Of a stretch of DNA of 64,000 bases, positions 8,345 to 15,949 are shown piece by piece; within the stretch, counting starts at the first letter, position 1, and every line of letters begins with the position of its first letter. The notes below the pieces were generated by a model. That model was given only the letters and a program-made list of their open reading frames with translations, ran no database searches and had not been told where the DNA came from. Origin of the DNA: Arthrobacter pascens (GTDB lineage Bacteria > Actinomycetota > Actinomycetes > Actinomycetales > Micrococcaceae); NCBI RefSeq assembly GCF_030815585.1, contig NZ_JAUSWY010000001.1, positions 4,526,001 to 4,590,000 on the forward strand, given 5' to 3'. Both the position numbers and the translations under genes were made by a program.

Positions 8345-8617
8345 ATGTGCCGGAATATCCGAACCCTCCATAACTACGAACCGCACGCCACCTCGGAAGA
8401 GGTGCACGCCGCTGCACTGCAGTATGTGCGAAAAATCAGCGGCAGCACCAAACCCTCCAAGGCCAACGAGGAAGCGTTCGAATGGGCAGTGCACGAGATC
8501 GCCCACATTACGCAGCACCTTCTGGAGTCGCTGGTCACCCATGCGCCCGCCAAGGACCGGGCAGAAGAGGCGGCCAAAGCAAAGGCGCGGGCGGCCGTGC
8601 GCTTCGGCGCCGCCTAG
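8345..8617 (+). CDS. DUF2277 domain-containing protein
   Basis: The 90-residue protein has the full DUF2277 signature: MCRNIRTLHNYEP at the N-terminus, then AALQYVRKISG and TKPSKANEEAFEWAV. The family is widespread in actinobacteria and of unknown function; the conserved Cys2 and His9 could suggest metal or redox chemistry, which is speculation. It is transcribed leaderlessly and ends next to a palindromic repeat shared with the pca region. Confidence 0.92.
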   Translation: MCRNIRTLHNYEPHATSEEVHAAALQYVRKISGSTKPSKANEEAFEWAVHEIAHITQHLLESLVTHAPAKDRAEEAAKAKARAAVRFGAA

Positions 8618-8633
8618 TTCGGTCCCCTACGAA

Positions 8634-8698
8634 ACCAAGTAGGTCGCAGCAGGTGTCGTTCTGGACGCTTATAACGACATCTGCTGCGACTTGGTTGG
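8634..8698. repeat. Palindromic intergenic repeat, copy 1
   Basis: Left arm 8634-8660 and right arm 8673-8698 form a long imperfect inverted repeat (a four-base AGGT insertion and one mismatch) around a 12-base loop. The left arm reads CCAAGTAGGTCGCAG-N5-GTCG, nearly the same as the arm of the element at 63241-63304. It lies between the convergent DUF2277 and copA genes and may act as a transcription end for both. Confidence 0.7.
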
Positions 8699-8709
8699 AA
8701 TGGCGGGGA

Positions 8710-11199
8710 CTACTTGCCGAAGCTGCGCAGCCGGAGCGAGTTCGCCACCACCAGGACTGAGCTTGCCGCCATCGCTGCTCCCGCGATCATGGGATTCAGC
8801 AGCCCCAGCGCTGCCACCGGGATACCGATGGCGTTGTAGAAAAAGGCCCAGAAGAGGTTGGTCTTGATGGTCGCCAGGGTCCTGCGGGAGAGCTCGATGG
8901 CCTCGGCCACCTGGCCAAGATCGTTGCCCATCACCGTGAGATCAGCGGCCTCGATGGCCACATCGGTGCCCGACCCCATGGCGATGCCCAGGTCTGACTG
9001 TGCCAGCGCGGCGGCGTCGTTCACGCCATCGCCGGCCATGGCCACTGTGGCGCCGGCCGCCTGCAGTTTCCTGACAGCCTCAACCTTTCCGGCCGGCAGG
9101 ACCCCGGCATAAACGTCGTCAGGGGAAATGCCGACGGCCGAGGCCACCTGTGCCGCTACGGCAGCGTTGTCCCCGGTCAACAGGATGGGCTTGAGCCCCA
9201 GCGCCTTAAGCCGTGAAATGGCGGCTGCGGAACCTTCCTTGACCGTGTCCCGGAGCGAAATGATGCCTGCAGCGGTGCCGTCCAGCGCAACCCAGATGGC
9301 CGTTGCGCCTGTTGCTTCCGCGGCGGCGAGGGCCCGGTGCTGGCCCGCCGAGATGGGGACACCGTTCTCCTCCAGCCAACCGGTGCGACCGGCCACCACC
9401 TCGCGGCCCTCCACGGTTCCTGCCACCCCGCCGCCGGGAGCCGAACGGAAGTGTTCGACGGCGGGAAGGCGCCTGCCGTCGTCTTTGTGGCCTGAGTGCG
9501 AAGGCACTGACTGGGCTGACGGAACCGAATGTGCCGGGCGCTCCGCCTGCTCGGCAAGGGCTGCCGCGGCGATGGCGTGAGCGATCGGGTGTTCGGACGC
9601 CGCCTCGACGGCACCGGCCAGTCGCAGCACCTCGGACTCGCCGATGCCATCCAACGTGGTGAACGCCTGTGTGGCGGCGACGGCGAGCTTGCCGCTGGTC
9701 ACGGTGCCGGTCTTGTCCAACAGGATGGTGTCCACGGTGCGGGTATCCTCCAGGACCTGCGGGCCCTTGATCAGGATTCCGAGCTGGGCGCCCCGGCCCG
9801 TTCCGGTGAGCAGGCCCACAGGGGTGGCGAGTCCCAGCGCACAAGGGCAGGCGATGACCAGGACGGCGACGGCGGCAGTGAAGGCGGCGCGCAGCTCGGC
9901 CTCATTGATGGCCGGCCCGGCAAGGAGCAGCCACGCCACGAAGGTGAGCACGGCAATGACCAGCACCACCGGGACAAAGACTGCGCTGATGCGGTCGGCG
10001 AGGCGGGCGATGGGGGCCTTACCGGTCTGCGCCTGCGATACCAGCCGGGCCATCTGCGCCAGCGTGGTTTCGGAGCCCACCCTCGTCGCGCGGACCAGCA
10101 GGCGGCCGGAGGCGTTGATGGTGGCCCCGATGACCTTGCTGTCCGGGCCCACCTCGACCGGCACCGACTCACCGGTGACCAGGGAGGCATCAACGGCGGA
10201 ACTGCCCTCGACCACCACCCCGTCCGTCGCGATCTTCTCACCGGGGCGGACAACGATCAGATCGCCCACCTGGAGCTGCCAGGCCGGAATCTTGTGTTCG
10301 GCGCCGCCGTGCAGGACGGTGGCGTCTTTGGCTCCCAGGTTCAGCAGCGCCTTGAGCGCGTCACCGGCCTTTTGCTTGGCGTTGGACTCCAGGTAGCGGC
10401 CCAGGAGCAGGAATGTGGTGACCACGGCGGCCACCTCGAAGTACAGGCCACCTGATTCCATGCCTTCCATCCCCGGGTGTTCCGTCATCCGGGGGTCCGC
10501 CAGCAGCTGCCAGGAGGAGAAGAGGTAGGCAGCGACGACGCCGATGGACACCAGTGTGTCCATGGTGGAGGCAAAGTGGCGCGCGTTGATGGCCGCCGCA
10601 CGGTGGAAAGGCCAGGCAGCCCAGCTGACCACGGGCAGCGCCAGTGCGCCTGCAACCCAGCCCCAGTGCGGGAACTGGAAGGCCGGCACCATCGAGATCA
10701 GGAAGACGGGAACCGTCAGGATGGCCGCAACGATCAGGCGGGGAAGGAGCTGCGCGGCCGTGCCTCCATGCTGCAGGTGGTCCTGGTGGGTGGGGGCGGC
10801 GCTTTGGTCGTGGTGGTCACCGGTCGCGGCGCCACCGGCGACTTGCTCGGCATGCTCGCTCGTGCCTCGCTTAGACGCATGCTGCCGCAAGTCCCCGGCG
10901 TCGCCGCTCGGGGGCCGCACGCCGGTTCCGTGGCCGGCACTTTGGCTTGGGTAGTGCTGTGAACGGAGGCTTGCCTGGTAACCCGTGGCGTTGACGGTGT
11001 CGACGATCTGCTGGTCGGTGATGCCGGCCGGGACCGTGACGTGCGCCGACTCCAGAGGCAGGTTGACCGAGGCTTCCACGCCGTCCAGCTTGCCGAGCTT
11101 CTTCTCCACGCGGTTCACGCAGGAGGCGCAGGTCATGCCCTCGATATCAAGTTCAACCACCCGGCTCCCGCTCTGGTGGAGGAGATGTTCGTTGCTCAT
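8710..11199 (-). CDS. copA: Copper-exporting P-type ATPase CopA
   Basis: The 829-residue P1B-ATPase pumps Cu(I) out of the cytoplasm. Visible are an N-terminal heavy-metal domain with GMTCASC (residues 21-27), a linker with nine His residues, eight expected membrane helices, the intramembrane ACPCALGLATP (about 448-458), the phosphorylation site DKTGT (about 493-497) and GDGVND (about 722-727). The CPC motif marks the Cu/Ag subgroup. The ATG at 11199 with GAGG upstream is preferred over the longer frame. It follows copZ by 28 bases in the csoR-copZ-copA operon. Confidence 0.95.
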   Translation of the reverse strand: MSNEHLLHQSGSRVVELDIEGMTCASCVNRVEKKLGKLDGVEASVNLPLESAHVTVPAGITDQQIVDTVNATGYQASLRSQHYPSQSAGHGTGVRPPSGDAGDLRQHASKRGTSEHAEQVAGGAATGDHHDQSAAPTHQDHLQHGGTAAQLLPRLIVAAILTVPVFLISMVPAFQFPHWGWVAGALALPVVSWAAWPFHRAAAINARHFASTMDTLVSIGVVAAYLFSSWQLLADPRMTEHPGMEGMESGGLYFEVAAVVTTFLLLGRYLESNAKQKAGDALKALLNLGAKDATVLHGGAEHKIPAWQLQVGDLIVVRPGEKIATDGVVVEGSSAVDASLVTGESVPVEVGPDSKVIGATINASGRLLVRATRVGSETTLAQMARLVSQAQTGKAPIARLADRISAVFVPVVLVIAVLTFVAWLLLAGPAINEAELRAAFTAAVAVLVIACPCALGLATPVGLLTGTGRGAQLGILIKGPQVLEDTRTVDTILLDKTGTVTSGKLAVAATQAFTTLDGIGESEVLRLAGAVEAASEHPIAHAIAAAALAEQAERPAHSVPSAQSVPSHSGHKDDGRRLPAVEHFRSAPGGGVAGTVEGREVVAGRTGWLEENGVPISAGQHRALAAAEATGATAIWVALDGTAAGIISLRDTVKEGSAAAISRLKALGLKPILLTGDNAAVAAQVASAVGISPDDVYAGVLPAGKVEAVRKLQAAGATVAMAGDGVNDAAALAQSDLGIAMGSGTDVAIEAADLTVMGNDLGQVAEAIELSRRTLATIKTNLFWAFFYNAIGIPVAALGLLNPMIAGAAMAASSVLVVANSLRLRSFGK

Positions 11200-11227
11200 C
11201 GTGGTTCCTCGGGTCGGTGGCCGTTGG

Positions 11228-11458
11228 TCAGGCTTCGTTGGAAACAACCATGTAGCCGGCCTCGGCCACTGCTTCGCCAATTTCGGACGGTGACAGTTCC
11301 TGGCTGGAGGTGATGGTGACGGTGGAGATGCCTCCGGCGTTCAGGTCGACGTCGACTGTTTCGACGCCGGCGAGAGATTCAAGCTCTTCGCTCACCGATG
11401 AAGCGCAATGGCCGCAGGTCATGCCCGAAACGCTGACGGTGGTGGAGGTGGTGCTCAT
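11228..11458 (-). CDS. copZ: Copper chaperone CopZ
   Basis: The 76-residue protein is a single heavy-metal-associated ferredoxin-fold domain with the Cu(I)-binding GMTCGHCASSV loop near residues 13-23. It would hand Cu(I) to the N-terminal domain of the CopA pump encoded 28 bases downstream. An AGAGGAGCC ribosome binding site precedes the ATG. It lies 65 bases after csoR in the same direction and is presumably derepressed by copper with it. Confidence 0.95.
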   Translation of the reverse strand: MSTTSTTVSVSGMTCGHCASSVSEELESLAGVETVDVDLNAGGISTVTITSSQELSPSEIGEAVAEAGYMVVSNEA

Positions 11459-11523
11459 TGGTTGGCTCCTCTGTGACTGGCCGGTGGTAGGCCGGCGGTG
11501 ATGTGGTTGGTGCAGTGGCGAGG

Positions 11524-11868
11524 TTACCGAAGCAGGCGGCCGATGGCGTCAGCCGCCTCTTTGACCTTGACGTCGATTGCCTCAGCGCGAAGTTCAGGAT
11601 CCGGCTCTGCGGCGGCGCCGACTACGCAGTGGCCGATGTGCTCTTCGACCAGCCCGAGGCTGACGGCATGGAGGGCCTTGGTGACGGCGGATACCTGGGT
11701 CAGAATGTCGATGCAGTACTTATCCTCATCAACCATCCGGGCGATCCCACGCACCTGGCCTTCGATCCGCTTGAGCCGGCGCAGGTACGCCTCCTTGTTT
11801 GCGGTGTAGCCGTGATCCGGCGGCGGATCAGCGTCAAGGGACACGTCGACTTCTTCCGGTACTTTCAT
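11524..11868 (-). CDS. csoR: Copper-sensing repressor CsoR
   Basis: The 114-residue protein is a CsoR/RcnR-type four-helix repressor that leaves DNA on binding Cu(I). The metal ligands are in place as Cys52 (DKYCIDIL), His77 and Cys81 (EEHIGHC), with the same C-x24-H-x3-C spacing as the characterised Mycobacterium protein. The ATG at 11868 is used because the upstream extension runs through the operator. Two palindromic operators lie directly upstream, so it represses itself and copZ-copA. Confidence 0.95.
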   Translation of the reverse strand: MKVPEEVDVSLDADPPPDHGYTANKEAYLRRLKRIEGQVRGIARMVDEDKYCIDILTQVSAVTKALHAVSLGLVEEHIGHCVVGAAAEPDPELRAEAIDVKVKEAADAIGRLLR

Positions 11869-11877
11869 AGGGCAAAC

Positions 11878-11920
11878 ATATACCCCATGGGGGTATATGG
11901 CAAGTACCCCCCAGGGGTAT
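11878..11920 (-). promoter_or_regulatory. Two tandem CsoR operators
   Basis: ATACCCCATGGGGGTAT (11880-11896) and GTACCCCCCAGGGGTAT (11904-11920) are two G/C-tract dyads of the TACCCC-N3/5-GGGGTA type bound by CsoR. They are 24 bases apart centre to centre and end ten bases before the csoR start codon, so binding would block the promoter and early transcribed region. Confidence 0.85.
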
Positions 11921-11984
11921 CGTCGGGGCCAGCTTGCCGGGACGCAGGAACAACGCAGGAGCAATGTGCCAGATTTGCCGGGGC

Positions 11985-12031
11985 ATTAAAAAGCTCCGGA
12001 GTGCGTTATTGGGGGATACGCACTCCGGAGC
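11985..12031 (-). terminator. Rho-independent terminator after the stress-protein operon
   Basis: GCTCCGGAGTGCGT (11993-12006) and ACGCACTCCGGAGC (12018-12031) form a perfect 14-bp stem with an 11-base loop. On the minus strand it is followed by TTTTTAAT, a textbook intrinsic terminator. It lies 19 bases past the end of the 46-residue ORF and not directly after the stress gene, supporting that ORF as part of the transcript. Confidence 0.88.
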
Positions 12032-12049
12032 GGTCATTGGGCAGATATC

Positions 12050-12190
12050 CTATCCGTTCCTTTCGGTTGGATCGGCCTGCTTGAACCAGCTTACGTGCCG
12101 CCGGGTCCGTCCGCCACCACCTCGAATAACTACTTTCGCTTTATTATTTCTGCCCCGGTCAGCAGCCTTCCTCGGACCTTTAGCGCTCAC
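12050..12190 (-). CDS. Small basic protein coupled to the universal stress gene
   Basis: A 46-codon frame starts at GTG 12190, overlapping the TGA of the stress-protein gene as GTGA, and stops just before a strong terminator. The peptide is very basic (MSAKGPRKAADRGRNNKAK at the N-terminus, later RTRRHVSWFKQ) with a Gly4 stretch, which would suit a nucleic-acid-binding peptide; that is inference. I do not recognise a family. The overlap and terminator position are the main support. Confidence 0.55.
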   Translation of the reverse strand: MSAKGPRKAADRGRNNKAKVVIRGGGGRTRRHVSWFKQADPTERNG

Positions 12191-12708
12191 AAATCGCCGT
12201 CCTGATGAGCCGCTTTTCGGTAAGGGACCACCAGTACCGGCCTGCTCTGATGATGGCTCAGCCAGGCTCCCACAGAACCGTTAAGTGCCTCCGCGATCCT
12301 GTGCGCCACCCCTCGCTCCGACGTGCCCACGATGATCATGGGAGCGTTGCTTTCCGCGGCCAGCCGTGCCAGGGCACGGGCAGGATCCCCCGCCAGCGTG
12401 CGCAGGGTCCATTCCACGGGTGCACCTCCAGCGGCCGCGTTGTTCATCGCCGCCTCGATTACCCCCTTGAGTTCCGTTGTCACAGCCTGGATGTCGTCGT
12501 CGTCCTTCTCCGGATGCAGGGACAGCCGGTGCGCTGACCGGGCCGGATCCCATTCCACGAGGTAACTCGCCTCGTCGACGTAGGCACAGACCAAAGGTGT
12601 GGAGAGTTTGGCCGCCATCTCGGCCGCCGTGCGAAGGACCTCCGGATGCTGGTTGGGGATTATCCCGACAAGGAGCGGGGGCGGACCACTGAATCGTTCT
12701 GGAGTCAT
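12187..12708 (-). CDS. Universal stress protein family protein
   Basis: The 173-residue protein is a single UspA-like alpha/beta domain. It begins with PPLLVGIIPNQHPEVL, has the Asp-containing VCAYVDEASY strand, and near the C-terminus the nucleotide-binding stretch IIVGTSERGVAHRIAEALNGSV followed by RPVLVVPY. The loop resembles the ATP-binding G-x2-G-x9-G(S/T) motif but is not a perfect match. These proteins support survival under stress. Its stop overlaps a small ORF downstream. Confidence 0.85.
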   Translation of the reverse strand: MTPERFSGPPPLLVGIIPNQHPEVLRTAAEMAAKLSTPLVCAYVDEASYLVEWDPARSAHRLSLHPEKDDDDIQAVTTELKGVIEAAMNNAAAGGAPVEWTLRTLAGDPARALARLAAESNAPMIIVGTSERGVAHRIAEALNGSVGAWLSHHQSRPVLVVPYRKAAHQDGDL

Positions 12709-12766
12709 AGCTCATTGTCTGCCCCGGCAGTCGCGCTTGAACAGGTGGCAGAGGGCTTTCGGTTGG

Positions 12767-13291
12767 CTAGGCCACGGGGGAGGCCGATACCACCACGTTC
12801 TTTCCCCAGGGGTCTTCCGTGTAGCAGCTGATGAGGACCAACCGGCTGGGCACCATGTCCCAGATCGGACTGTCCTTGAGGGTGGATTTGAGATAGGTGG
12901 TGACGCTGTCCGCCCGGTAGCGGATGGTCCCGGTCCCGGTAATGACGTTGAGCTCGTCCCCGATGGTGGCCGCCGAGCTGAGGTGGTTGAACGGGGCATC
13001 GCGGCCTTCCCAGCTGTGGCCGATGATGTAGGTGGTGTTGTTCGAGCCGTTGCCCGGCGTGCCGAACGGTGTCAGCCAGTATCCGTCCATCGTGGTGGGC
13101 GGCTCGATCGTCTGGCTGGCCACCGCGGAGTTGTCCGGTGCAAGCGGATGAATGGCGGTGTCGATCGCCGCCGCGGCGTACTGGATGCGCTGGGGTGCCG
13201 ATGCGTCAGGAAGTACCGGACCGGCCGGGGCCGGAGCGGGCTCGGCTTCAAGGAGGGAGTGGTGTTCACTCGCGATGCCCCAGCAGCACGG
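12767..13291 (-). pseudogene. Class F-type sortase remnant lacking its 5' end
   Basis: The frame encodes the sortase core: TYIIGHS with the catalytic His, FNHLSSAATIGDELNV, and LVLISCYTEDPWGKNVVVSA with the catalytic Cys. Upstream residues PQRIQYAAAAIDTAI and a Pro/Ala linker continue in frame to a TGA at 13292-13294, but there is no ATG, GTG or TTG before GTG 13123, which would remove the first strand of the fold. The same frame beyond the TGA holds a short hydrophobic stretch (YLLLATVSGA). The membrane anchor and start are therefore missing, most simply by mutation. Confidence 0.65.
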
Positions 13292-13294
13292 TCA

Positions 13295-13601
13295 GCTTGC
13301 TTGTCGTTTCAGGCTAGGGCTGGCGCCGGAGACAGTCGCGAGTAGTAGGTACTCGACTTTTGCAGCCGCTGACCTGCGGCGTTACCTGTTTCTACGCGGA
13401 AACGGGTGCCACATACCTAGGTGGCCCGGCTCCAGGGGACCATGAGCATCCGCCACTTGCCAGGGTGTCCCACGGTCCGTTTGCCGGCCGCCGGCGGGAC
13501 ACCTTGATGTTCCAGCTCAGGCTCTGACAAGCACGCCGGGCGCCCTTGTACGTGGACAGGCCCACGCCTAACGTTGAGACATACGAAAGGTGCGTGAGGG
13601 C
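13295..13601. other. Intergenic region without a clear gene
   Basis: It probably contains the decayed 5' end of the sortase gene. A GGTGTCCC/GGGACACC inverted repeat (13464-13471 and 13496-13503, 24-base loop) is present. A -10-like TAACGT at 13569-13574 precedes the small gene to the right. No other gene is seen. Confidence 0.4.
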
Positions 13602-13802
13602 ATGGAAATCTTCATGTGGTGGCTGGACCTGGATCTGGAAAGCAAGGAATGGCTGCGGGAGAACCTGCGTGCGGAGGAGCTGCCGCTTGCAGTGCTCCAG
13701 GGCATCGCGGAGGCAGGCGGACCCCATCCGGATACTCCCGTTTCGGTCCTCACCGAAGCCGACTGGGATTTCATCGAGACCCAATCCGAATTTGTGGACT
13801 GA
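13602..13802 (+). CDS. Small acidic hypothetical protein
   Basis: The 66-residue product is acidic and Trp/Leu-rich (MEIFMWWLDLDLESKEWLREN at the start, TEADWDFIETQSEFVD at the end), with no family I recognise. The ATG at 13602 is preceded by purine-rich GAAAGG and GTGAGGG stretches; GTG at 13590 would add four residues. A TAACGT box lies about 30 bases upstream. It stands alone before the propeller gene. Confidence 0.6.
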   Translation: MEIFMWWLDLDLESKEWLRENLRAEELPLAVLQGIAEAGGPHPDTPVSVLTEADWDFIETQSEFVD

Positions 13803-13883
13803 CAGATTCCGGACAGGGCTCCGCCCGTGCCTTGAAGTAAGTCGACCAGAAAACCGTTGCGGCCTTCCGGCGGGAGTGGTTGC

Positions 13884-15032
13884 ATGGGGTGCATGTCAAC
13901 TGCAGAGAGTTATGTCTTAGCGATCGGGACCAAAAAAGGCCTGTGGCTGGCCACCAGCCAGGACAGGCAGCAGTGGTCCTTCTCCGGCCCCCATTTCCTC
14001 ATGAGTGAGATCCCCAGTATCGGCATAGACATCCGGGACGGCAGGACCCGGATCATGGTGGGCGTCCGGTCCGAGCATTGGGGTCCCACCGTGGCCCACT
14101 CCGATGACCTCGGCGGCACGTGGTCCGAGCCCGAACAGGGCGCCATCACGTTCCCCGAAGACACCGGCGCCGCGGTGGAGCGCATCTGGCAGATCTATCC
14201 CGATGCCGAGTCGCGGCCGGGCGTTGTGTGGGCCGGAGCCGAGCCGATTTCCGTCTGGAAGTCCAACGACGGCGGCGAGCACTTTGAGCTGAACCGGGGA
14301 CTTTGGGACCATCCCCACCGGAGCGACTGGGGCGCCGGCTACGGCGGCGCCGCCGCCCACTCGATCGTGGTGAATCCTGCAGGGGACAACGTGCACGTCG
14401 CCATGAGCACCGGAGGGGTGTACCGCTCGCTCGACGGCGGAACGTCCTGGGAGCCCAGGAACAAGGGGATCTCGGCCCGCTTCAACCCGGATCCCTACCC
14501 GGAATTCGGCCAGTGCGTCCACAAGATCGCGGCGGATGCCGCCGTCGAAGGACGCCTCTACGCTCAGAACCACCACGGCGTTTACCGCACGGATGACAAC
14601 GGCGAGAACTGGAATTCCATTGCGGAGGGGCTCCCGGCTGATTTCGGCTTTGTGATGCTGACGCATCCGCGGCGTGAGGGGACTGCCTGGGTTGTTCCGC
14701 TGAAGGCCGACGGCGAGCGGATACCACCGGAGGGAAAGTTGGCGGTACACCGCACGGACGACGCCGGGGCCACCTGGAAGAGGCTGGATTCGGGGCTGCC
14801 CGACCACGAGTACAACAGCGTGCTCCGCGATGCCGCCGCTGTGGATTCCGCCGAACCAGCGGGGGTCTACTTCGGCACGCGCGGCGGCACGGTTTATGCC
14901 AGTGCGGATGAAGGGGAGACGTTCACCGAGGTGGCAGCCCATCTGCCGGATGTTTTGTGCGTCCGCGCCGCCGTGGTTGCCGGGGCGGGACTCCAGGGGA
15001 TTCCAGAAGAGGCAGCAGCGCACAGTGCCTGA
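13884..15032 (+). CDS. BNR/sialidase-like beta-propeller protein
   Basis: The 382-residue protein has repeated Asp-box/BNR-like turns, each an S/T-W-x3-N/D-G pattern, for example GGTWSEPEQG, GGTSWEPRNKG, GENWNSIAEGLP and GATWKRLDSGLP, giving a predicted propeller. There is no signal peptide (it starts YVLAIGTKKGLWLATS), so it is probably cytoplasmic and not a true exo-sialidase. GGGAG seven bases before ATG 13884 decides this start; ATG 13893 is possible. It overlaps the MoaD/ThiS-like gene, suggesting a shared function of unknown nature. Confidence 0.8.
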   Translation: MGCMSTAESYVLAIGTKKGLWLATSQDRQQWSFSGPHFLMSEIPSIGIDIRDGRTRIMVGVRSEHWGPTVAHSDDLGGTWSEPEQGAITFPEDTGAAVERIWQIYPDAESRPGVVWAGAEPISVWKSNDGGEHFELNRGLWDHPHRSDWGAGYGGAAAHSIVVNPAGDNVHVAMSTGGVYRSLDGGTSWEPRNKGISARFNPDPYPEFGQCVHKIAADAAVEGRLYAQNHHGVYRTDDNGENWNSIAEGLPADFGFVMLTHPRREGTAWVVPLKADGERIPPEGKLAVHRTDDAGATWKRLDSGLPDHEYNSVLRDAAAVDSAEPAGVYFGTRGGTVYASADEGETFTEVAAHLPDVLCVRAAVVAGAGLQGIPEEAAAHSA

Positions 15033-15312
15033 CATCAGCGTGGTGCTGCCCAGCGTCCTTCAGCCGCTGGCCGGCGGGCAGTCCGTGCTGACGGCGCCCG
15101 CCGACGGGCCGGTGACGGTGCGGAGACTGCTGGACTCGGTGACCGGGGATTACCCGGTGCTGGCGAGACGGCTGCGGGATGAGACCGGGGCACTGCGCCG
15201 CTACGTGAATATCTACGTGAACGGTGACGAGGTGCGGCGGCTCCAGGGACTTGAGACCGAGGTGGCGGCGGGTCAGGAAGTGCTGGTCATCCAGTCAGTG
15301 GCCGGCGGCTAG
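15025..15312 (+). CDS. MoaD/ThiS family ubiquitin-like protein
   Basis: The 95-residue protein has the beta-grasp pattern VTVRRLLDSV...YPVLARRLRDETG...YVNIYVNGDEVR and ends exactly in Gly-Gly (QSVAGG), the terminus that carries sulfur as a thiocarboxylate in MoaD, ThiS and related carriers. GTG 15025 overlaps the propeller gene by eight bases, so the two are translationally coupled. No MoaE, ThiG or E1-like gene is nearby, so its partner is not known from this window. Confidence 0.85.
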   Translation: MPDISVVLPSVLQPLAGGQSVLTAPADGPVTVRRLLDSVTGDYPVLARRLRDETGALRRYVNIYVNGDEVRRLQGLETEVAAGQEVLVIQSVAGG

Positions 15313-15412
15313 AAGTGGCTGTAACGGCGTCACCGGGCGGCGGGCAGTCCATACTGACTACGCCCGCCGTCGCGATGGCGGAAGGTGCTTGTGCAACAAG
15401 CCGTGTGCTGGC

Positions 15413-15649
15413 TCAGGCCACCCGCCATACGCTGCATTCGTCCGTATTGATCGCTTTGCGCATGCCTGTGTGATGGTCCATGATCCAGACGACGCCGATG
15501 CCCGGCGCCGTCTCCTGGACGCTGCCGCGGCGGATTACGACGTCGTCATAGCTGGGACCCACCGACAGGCGGGCTTCAATTTCGTCTCCGCGGTGCAGCT
15601 GGTCCAGGGCGCGGACCCGGGTTACGTGGGCTTTGGCTTCCTTCAACAT
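15413..15649 (-). CDS. Hypothetical protein, 78 residues
   Basis: The ATG at 15649 has an AGGAGG seven bases upstream, a strong sign that this is a real gene. The product (MLKEAKAHVTRVRALDQLHRG at the start, GIGVVWIMDHHTGMRKAIN near the end) has alternating beta-strand character and no membrane segment. No family is recognised with confidence. It lies convergent to the MoaD/ThiS gene. Confidence 0.7.
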   Translation of the reverse strand: MLKEAKAHVTRVRALDQLHRGDEIEARLSVGPSYDDVVIRRGSVQETAPGIGVVWIMDHHTGMRKAINTDECSVWRVA

Positions 15650-15949
15650 GGCTTGGCCTCCTGAGCTGGAGCTGGTGCCTGCTCTTGCCGGCACTTCCAG
15701 TGTGGCCGGGCAATGTTGCGCCTTCGTTTCCCGACGGTTAGGGGCCGGTTAGTTCTCTGAACCGCCTCTGTTTCCGCCACCAGTCAATGATCGATGATGG
15801 TCGGTTCTGTGCGTCCGTGATTGATTCCCTTGTGGGGCCTGAATGCGTCGAATAGCGTCGGCACGGAGCGCACGGGATGGCGCCGGCCACCCCTTAGGCG
15901 GCCGACGCCCGGGGCGCCTCCCACACTTTCGACGACGAAGGGTTCAGCA
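15650..15949. other. Upstream region of the secreted glycosidase
   Basis: About 300 bases without a gene, probably holding divergent promoters for the 78-residue gene and the large glycosidase. I see no convincing operator; short repeats such as the ATCGAT dyad near 15791 are not enough. Confidence 0.4.
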
